Below, in pieces: positions 6,214 to 10,462 of a stretch of 10,462 nt of DNA. The stretch is from Motiliproteus sp047622605 (GTDB lineage: Bacteria; Pseudomonadota; Gammaproteobacteria; Pseudomonadales; Balneatricaceae). Position 1 is the stretch's first letter. Every line of letters starts with the position of its first letter. The position numbers were made by a program, and so were the translations under genes. Location of the stretch: assembly GCA_047622605.1 (NCBI GenBank), contig JBLHND010000127.1:1-10462 (forward strand), in the 5' to 3' direction. The notes below the pieces were generated by a model. It had not been told where the DNA came from and did no database searches. It was given only the letters and a program-made list of their open reading frames with translations.

Positions 6214-8259
6214 TCATCCTGCTGCCGCCTCTGGCGAGCGCTTGATAGGTAGCTTGAGGGTGAAGGTGGTGCCCAGGCCGGGGGTGGAGAGCACCTCGAG
6301 TTTGCCCTGGTGTTTCTCGATGATGCCGTAGGAGACCGACAACCCCAGGCCGGTGCCTTTGCCTACCGGCTTAGTGGTAAAGAAGGGGTCGAAAATTTTG
6401 TGCAGCAGCTCCGGCTTGATCCCCTGGCCACTATCCTCGATCGCGATCCAGATAGCGTCCTGATCGGCGCCGGTACGGATGCTGATGGCACCCTTGTTTT
6501 CGATCGCCTGGGAGGCGTTGAGCAGCAGGTTCATAATCACCTGGTTGATCTCCGAACGCAGGCACTCGACCGGCGGTAGCACGCCATAGTGTTTCTCGAT
6601 GCTGCAGTGATATTTGAGTTCATTCCAGATCACGTTCAGGGTGCTGTCGATCTCCTGGTGCAGATCGACCTCTTCCCAGATGCCGTCGCTGGCGCGGGCG
6701 AAGCCTTTCAGGTCGGCGATGATTTTCTGGATTCTGTCGACCCCCTCCTTGGTTTCGGCAAACAGATCAACCAGATCCTCTCTGAGGTAGTTGAACTCGA
6801 ACTCCGCCTCCGCCTCGGCGATAAGCCGCAGTCCTGGTTCGGGGTGCTCCAGTGCCGCGGTCTTGAGCTTGATCTGTTCGCACATCTCGATCAACTTATT
6901 GACGTAACTCCTGGCGCTATTGATATTACTGCCGATAAACCCGACCGGGTTGTTGATCTCATGGGCCACTCCGGCGGAGAGCTGGCCGATAGCCGCTAGT
7001 TTTTCAGATTGCAGCAGCTGCTTCTGGGCGTCCTGGAGTTTATGGATCAGCTCCGCCTGCTGCTGCGTTTTGTCGAGCAGGGTGCGCTCGGCCAGTTTAC
7101 GGCTGCTGATATCGCGTACGATTCCCAGGGCTCTCCAGCTCTGATCGATAAGGATGCCGTTGATGGAGAGTTCGACCGGAAACTCCTCACCCGATTTACG
7201 CCGCGCCGTCAGTTCCAGAATCTTCCCCAGCCTGGCGCCGCGCCCGGTCTTTAAGAATGTTGGGAAGGCGGCTCTGAACCTGGCCTGTTCCTGCTCTTTG
7301 GCAATCAGCTTATGCAGATCTTTGCCCCGCACCTCGGCGGCGGTATAGCCGAAGATCCGCTCGGCAGAGGCGTTCCAGTAGACCACTCGAGCCTCTTCAT
7401 CGATCAGGATGATCGCGTCCTGAGCCGCCTCGGCCATGCCGCGAAAGATCGCCTCGCTGTACTCCAGCTTCTGATGCTCTAGCAACGTCAGATCCCGGCT
7501 TACCCTGAGGGCGCTGTTGGCTTCTTGCAGTGCGACGGTCCGGTCGCTAACCTGCTGTTCCAGCCGGGTATTGGCCTCTGTGATAAGGCTATACTGGGCC
7601 TTCTGGAAAAAAGCCTCCCGGCGGATAATCAGGGCACCGGTCAGAACCAGCAGGATGATGCTCGAGGAGATCAGGCCGAGAAACACCGCGCTGTTAAAAA
7701 ACGCCTTTTGCACATCATCGACATAGACCCCCGAGCCGATGACCCAGCCCCAAGGCTTGAACCCCTTAACGAATGATAGTTTCTCTACAGGCTTTTGGGC
7801 ACCGGGTTTGGGCCAGTAGTAGCCGACAAACCCTTCCCCCTGCTGCCGAACGGTGTCGATGAATGCGATAACCAGCAGTTTGCCATTGGTATCCTTGAGG
7901 CCGGAGATATCCTGACCATTGAGTTCCGGCTGGATAGGATGCATCAGCATTCTCGACTGCATATCGTTGATCCAGAAGTAATTATCCTGGTCGTAGCGCA
8001 GGGAGCGGATCGTGGCGAGGGCACGCTCTTTGGCCTCAGCTTCGCTGATATGGGCGCTGCGGCTCAAGCCATAGAGGTGCTCCAGCAGGCTGTGAATGTT
8101 CTCGACCAGATACTGGGTCTGGTGCTTTTTCTCATCGAACAGAGCCTCTCGAAGGCTACTAATCGAGAGTGCCGTAATTAGCACAAAGCCGGTAAAGACA
8201 ACGATAAGAACCGTTACGAGACGGGTGGTCAGGGTCGATTCTTTTATGAGGAGCTTCAT
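6214..8259 (-). CDS. Membrane Cache-PAS sensor histidine kinase
   Basis: The protein has 681 residues. A first membrane helix (about 13-33) is followed by a periplasmic single-Cache-type domain with the typical YDQDNYFWINDMQSRMLMHP (89-108) and a GWVIGSGVYVDDV segment (171-183), then a second helix (187-212). Next come a coiled coil (about 225-262), a PAS domain (266-390), a second coiled coil and a catalytic core. The phospho-acceptor is H433 in AGVAHEINNP. The ATPase domain has N577 and N581, DSGQGI (609-614), FDPFFTTK (623-630) and GKGTGLGL (633-640), all intact. Cache domains usually bind small ligands such as carboxylates; the ligand here is unknown. There is no receiver domain, and the next gene 58 bp downstream carries one, so the two are probably a cognate pair. 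The ATG at 8259 is the most upstream possible start, since a TGA lies in frame four codons before it; no strong Shine-Dalgarno is visible. Confidence 0.94.
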   Translation of the reverse strand: MKLLIKESTLTTRLVTVLIVVFTGFVLITALSISSLREALFDEKKHQTQYLVENIHSLLEHLYGLSRSAHISEAEAKERALATIRSLRYDQDNYFWINDMQSRMLMHPIQPELNGQDISGLKDTNGKLLVIAFIDTVRQQGEGFVGYYWPKPGAQKPVEKLSFVKGFKPWGWVIGSGVYVDDVQKAFFNSAVFLGLISSSIILLVLTGALIIRREAFFQKAQYSLITEANTRLEQQVSDRTVALQEANSALRVSRDLTLLEHQKLEYSEAIFRGMAEAAQDAIILIDEEARVVYWNASAERIFGYTAAEVRGKDLHKLIAKEQEQARFRAAFPTFLKTGRGARLGKILELTARRKSGEEFPVELSINGILIDQSWRALGIVRDISSRKLAERTLLDKTQQQAELIHKLQDAQKQLLQSEKLAAIGQLSAGVAHEINNPVGFIGSNINSARSYVNKLIEMCEQIKLKTAALEHPEPGLRLIAEAEAEFEFNYLREDLVDLFAETKEGVDRIQKIIADLKGFARASDGIWEEVDLHQEIDSTLNVIWNELKYHCSIEKHYGVLPPVECLRSEINQVIMNLLLNASQAIENKGAISIRTGADQDAIWIAIEDSGQGIKPELLHKIFDPFFTTKPVGKGTGLGLSVSYGIIEKHQGKLEVLSTPGLGTTFTLKLPIKRSPEAAAG

Positions 8260-8478
8260 GACTGGCGATCAGTCTCAATGCAGGGTGAGGAGGCTAACGA
8301 GGGCATTGCTCTCTCAAGGTGGTAGGCGAAGTCTGCAACTATAACGCAAACACGGCTGGAAACCACTACTGTAAGCCTTAGAGGTAAGATGTCGTCAACG
8401 CGGGTGTACGGGGTGCGGGGCGGCAGGGGGCGGAGAGTATAGGTACTCGAAGAGGCTACCCGGGGGAGGGGTTTTTAT
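8260..8478. promoter_or_regulatory. Upstream region of the kinase-phosphodiesterase operon
   Basis: These 219 bp must hold the leftward promoter of the signalling operon. The minus strand has TTGACG (8398-8393), a good -35, but the best -10-like hexamer downstream is TACAGT at a 19-base spacing, which is poor. I see no sigma-54 type GG/GC pair at correct spacing and no small gene. Confidence 0.3.
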
Positions 8479-8516
8479 AAAAAAACGCCCCGATACCGGT
8501 GTAGGTTCGGGGCGTT
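8479..8516 (-). terminator. Intrinsic terminator of hemE
   Basis: On the minus strand, 22 bases after the hemE stop, AACGCCCCGA (8516-8507) pairs perfectly with TCGGGGCGTT (8493-8484): a 10 bp GC-rich stem with a 13-base loop. It runs straight into seven consecutive T on the minus strand (8485-8479 are A on the plus strand). This is a classical Rho-independent terminator and isolates hemE from the downstream kinase operon. Confidence 0.92.
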
Positions 8517-8538
8517 AGTCGGACAGCCTCCTCGTTCA

Positions 8539-9615
8539 TCAGGCGTGGTATTTGGCGCTCAGTTCATGCACGGCTTCTACGAAGTAGCCGGCGTGTGCGG
8601 GATCGACAAACTGGTGAATACCGTGGCCGAGGTTGAAGATATGCCCGGGATTACTGCCGAAACGCGCTAGGATATTCTCGACTTCGGCACGGATACGGTC
8701 TTTGCCGGCGTAGAGGACGCTGGGATCCATGTTGCCCTGAATCGCAACCTGGGAGCCGATGCGGCTACGGGCGTTGTCGATATCGGTGGTCCAGTCGAGT
8801 CCGACAGCGTCGGCACCGGTGTTGGCGATCGACTCCAGCCATTGGCCACCGTTCTTGGTGAACAGGATGACCGGTACCCTGCGACCGTCGTGTTCACGGA
8901 TCAGGCCGTCGAGGATCTGCTGCATGTACTTGAGCGAGAACTCGTGGTAGCACGAGGTGCTCAGCACGCCGCCCCAGGTATCAAAGATCTGTACTACCTG
9001 AGCGCCAGAGCGGATCTGCTCGTTCAGGTAGGCGGTGACGCTCTGGGCCAGCTTGTCGAGCAGCTGGTGCATCACCTCGGGCGTCTCGTACATCATCCGT
9101 TTCACATGGCGGAAGTCTTTCGAGGAGCCGCCTTCGACCATATAGGTGGCCAGGGTCCAGGGGCTGCCGGAGAAGCCAATCAGAGGCACGCGGCCATTGA
9201 GTTCATGGCGAATGGTCTTGACCGCTTTCATCACGTAGCCCAGATCGGTGGCGGCATCGGGGATCGGCAGCGCGGCAACGTCTTGTGCGGTGCGGACCAC
9301 CTTCTTGAATTTAGGGCCTTCTCCGGTTTCGAAATAGAGTCCGAGTCCCATCGCATCGGGAATGGTCAAAATATCGGAGAACAGGATCGCCGCATCCAGA
9401 GGAAAGCGTTCGAGCGGCTGAATAGTGACCTCGCAGGCAAAATCGGCATTCATGCACAGACTCATGAAATCCCCCGCCTGGGCGCGCAGCGCCTTGTATT
9501 CGGGTAGGTAGCGGCCCGCCTGACGCATCATCCACACCGGGGTGGCATCGACGGGCTGGCGCAGCAGTGCGCGCAGAAAACGATCATTCTTGAGTTCGGG
9601 AAACTGTGCAGACAT
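8539..9615 (-). CDS. hemE: Uroporphyrinogen decarboxylase
   Basis: HemE decarboxylates the four acetate side chains of uroporphyrinogen III to give coproporphyrinogen III in haem (and siderophore-independent tetrapyrrole) synthesis; it is a cytoplasmic dimer. The product is 358 residues against about 354 in E. coli. Signature motifs: PVWMMRQAGRYLPEY (26-40) with R31 and R35 that bind substrate carboxylates, LFSDILT with catalytic D81 (79-84), SPWTLATYMVEGGSS with Y158, FDTWGG (211-216), and NLGHGI with H331 (328-333). All catalytic residues are present. The ATG at 9615 matches the family N-terminus; the Shine-Dalgarno is weak. It ends in a strong terminator. Upstream on the same strand is gltD, an order also seen in pseudomonads, but here a repeat array separates them. 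Confidence 0.97.
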   Translation of the reverse strand: MSAQFPELKNDRFLRALLRQPVDATPVWMMRQAGRYLPEYKALRAQAGDFMSLCMNADFACEVTIQPLERFPLDAAILFSDILTIPDAMGLGLYFETGEGPKFKKVVRTAQDVAALPIPDAATDLGYVMKAVKTIRHELNGRVPLIGFSGSPWTLATYMVEGGSSKDFRHVKRMMYETPEVMHQLLDKLAQSVTAYLNEQIRSGAQVVQIFDTWGGVLSTSCYHEFSLKYMQQILDGLIREHDGRRVPVILFTKNGGQWLESIANTGADAVGLDWTTDIDNARSRIGSQVAIQGNMDPSVLYAGKDRIRAEVENILARFGSNPGHIFNLGHGIHQFVDPAHAGYFVEAVHELSAKYHA

Positions 9616-9650
9616 AAGCGCGGGTCTCTAGCCAATAAAAAAGTGCCGCT

Positions 9651-9656
9651 AGTATA
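9651..9656 (-). promoter_or_regulatory. Candidate -10 box for hemE
   Basis: On the minus strand the hexamer TATACT (one mismatch to TATAAT) lies 35 bases upstream of the hemE ATG, in the only short AT-rich stretch between the gene and the repeat array. No convincing -35 is present at 16-18 bases; that position falls inside a GGGGTC repeat. This is tentative. Confidence 0.3.
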
Positions 9657-9666
9657 AGGCCTCAGC

Positions 9667-9843
9667 AGTAAAAAGGGGTCTAAAGTGAAAAGGGGTCAGT
9701 GAAAAGGGGTCGGAGTGATTTGTTTTTTAGAAAGTGAAAAGTGAAAAGGGGTCGGAGTGATTTGTTTTTTTAAATCACTCCGACCCCTTTTAGACTCTCT
9801 CCGACCCTTTCGACTACCCCTTTCGACTACCCCTTTTGACTAG
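9667..9843. repeat. Array of GGGGT(C) short repeats in two opposed halves
   Basis: The left half holds AGTAAAAAGGGGTC (9667-9680), AGTGAAAAGGGGTC (9684-9697 and 9698-9711) and again at 9740-9753. The third and fourth copies extend identically for 31 bases with GGAGTGATTTGTTTTTT (9698-9728 and 9740-9770). The right half is the same motif inverted: an AAATCACTCCGACC... arm (9772-9791), then 13-base units on the minus strand, AGTCGAAAGGGTC (9815-9803), AGTCGAAAGGGGT (9828-9816) and AGTCAAAAGGGGT (9841-9829). The last unit overlaps the gltD stop codon. The style recalls REP-type extragenic elements, but no REP-associated transposase gene is in the window. Confidence 0.88.
9744..9791. repeat. Perfect 20 bp inverted repeat (long hairpin)
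   Basis: AAAAGGGGTCGGAGTGATTT (9744-9763) is the exact reverse complement of 9772-9791, with an 8-base loop GTTTTTTT. It is the centre of symmetry of the repeat array. In RNA from either strand it would form a very stable stem. On the minus strand, transcripts from gltD would meet it before hemE, so it may end or attenuate read-through. It is flanked by short T/A runs but lacks the immediate long T-tract of a standard terminator. Confidence 0.88.
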
Positions 9844-10462
9844 ACCTCCATATAGTCCAGGATCCCTTCCGCGGCCTTGCGGCCCTCGGCGATGGCGGTG
9901 ACCACCAGATCGGAACCGCGGACCATATCGCCGCCGGCAAAAATCTTAGGATTGCTGGTCTGGAACGGAAAATCACTGGTTTCAGGCGCGATCACTCGAC
10001 CGCGGTCATCCTCGGTGATACCAAACTGCTCGAACCAGGGGGCAGGGCTGGGGCTGAATCCGAAGGCGACCAGGACGGCATCGGCGGCGATGATCTCTTC
10101 GCTGCCTTCGATGACCTCGGGACTGCGACGACCCCTGGCATCGGGCTCGCCTAGGGCGGTCGTTACCAGCTTGATGCCGGTGACCTTGCCGTTGTCGCCG
10201 ACGATTTCGATCGGCTGACGGTTAAAGAGGAACTTAACCCCCTCCTGCTTGGAGTTAACCACCTCTTTACGCGATCCGGGCATGTTGGCCTCGTCGCGAC
10301 GGTAGGCACACTGAACGCTGGTCGCATTCTGACGGATCGTGGTCCGGTTGCAGTCCATGGCGGTATCCCCGCCACCGAGGACCACGACGCGCTTGCCCTT
10401 GAGATCGATAAAGCCGTTGTCATCCTGCGGGTAACCCAGGCAGTTATTGACGTTCGAAATCA
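9840..10462 (-). CDS. gltD: Glutamate synthase small subunit, C-terminal part
   Basis: The frame is open from the right edge to the TAG at 9842-9840, giving 206 complete residues that begin ISNVNNCLGYPQDDNG; the true start lies outside the window. GltD is the FAD-containing small subunit of NADPH-dependent glutamate synthase and feeds electrons to GltB, which makes two glutamates from glutamine and 2-oxoglutarate. Seen: the NADPH-binding VVVLGGGDTAMDCNRT (fragment residues 25-40), AYRRDEANMPGS, FLFNRQP, and the C-terminal FAD-binding AGGDMVRGSDLVVTAIAEGR, ending DYMEV. An in-frame GTG at 10385 is internal (in the NADPH motif) and is not the start. gltB is expected further right. The final codons overlap a unit of the GGGGT repeat array. 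Confidence 0.95.
   Translation of the reverse strand, partial: ISNVNNCLGYPQDDNGFIDLKGKRVVVLGGGDTAMDCNRTTIRQNATSVQCAYRRDEANMPGSRKEVVNSKQEGVKFLFNRQPIEIVGDNGKVTGIKLVTTALGEPDARGRRSPEVIEGSEEIIAADAVLVAFGFSPSPAPWFEQFGITEDDRGRVIAPETSDFPFQTSNPKIFAGGDMVRGSDLVVTAIAEGRKAAEGILDYMEV

Noticed and set aside
8370..8398. TTGACG with CTTACA at 17 bases as the kinase operon promoter.
   Set aside because: The -35 is good but the -10 matches too few consensus positions to claim a promoter.
10163..10423. 86-codon minus-strand frame in another phase over gltD.
   Set aside because: It has no family features and is a shadow of gltD, whose motifs are continuous in the correct frame across the same region.

Overview
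The window looks like a chromosomal stretch of a moderately GC-rich gammaproteobacterium. The divergent yicC/rph pair and the gltD-hemE order are both familiar from that class, and the richness in PAS, GGDEF/EAL, Cache and hemerythrin domains suggests an environmental, redox- or oxygen-responsive organism. A purple-sulfur-like (Chromatiales) lineage is possible, but the sequence does not prove it.

Layout, left to right. (1) 1-285 is mobile DNA: the 3' end of an IS200/IS605-family element (last 45 codons of TnpB, then the right-end hairpin ending in TCAA at 207). It has inserted into a gene on the minus strand whose first 26 codons look like a PemK/MazF-type toxin. (2) 286-711 holds no gene I can name and is probably eroded DNA. 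(3) yicC (minus) and rph (plus) are RNA-metabolism genes transcribed divergently from a ~210 bp region. (4) 2564-2759, between the convergent rph and signalling genes, carries a palindrome and an exact 52 bp tandem duplication that encodes hairpins. (5) 2760-8259 is a two-gene minus-strand signalling operon: a membrane Cache-PAS histidine kinase, then a 1131-residue PAS-GAF-like-PAS-GGDEF-EAL-REC-hemerythrin protein. (6) hemE (minus) ends in a strong intrinsic terminator. (7) 9667-9843 is an array of short GGGGT(C) repeats arranged head to head around a perfect 20 bp inverted repeat, between hemE and gltD. (8) The C-terminal half of gltD (minus) runs off the right edge.

How the parts may work together. 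The histidine kinase has no receiver of its own, and the next gene carries a receiver, a complete c-di-GMP phosphodiesterase (EAL) site, a degenerate GGDEF motif (SGDTF) and a hemerythrin domain with all seven iron ligands. The simplest reading is a pathway in which a periplasmic Cache signal is passed by phosphotransfer to a c-di-GMP phosphodiesterase that also senses O2, NO or iron redox state. At the left edge, the sequence just beyond the IS right end is where a TnpB guide would be read from; here it corresponds to the interrupted toxin gene, so this copy's guide would match the uninterrupted toxin allele.
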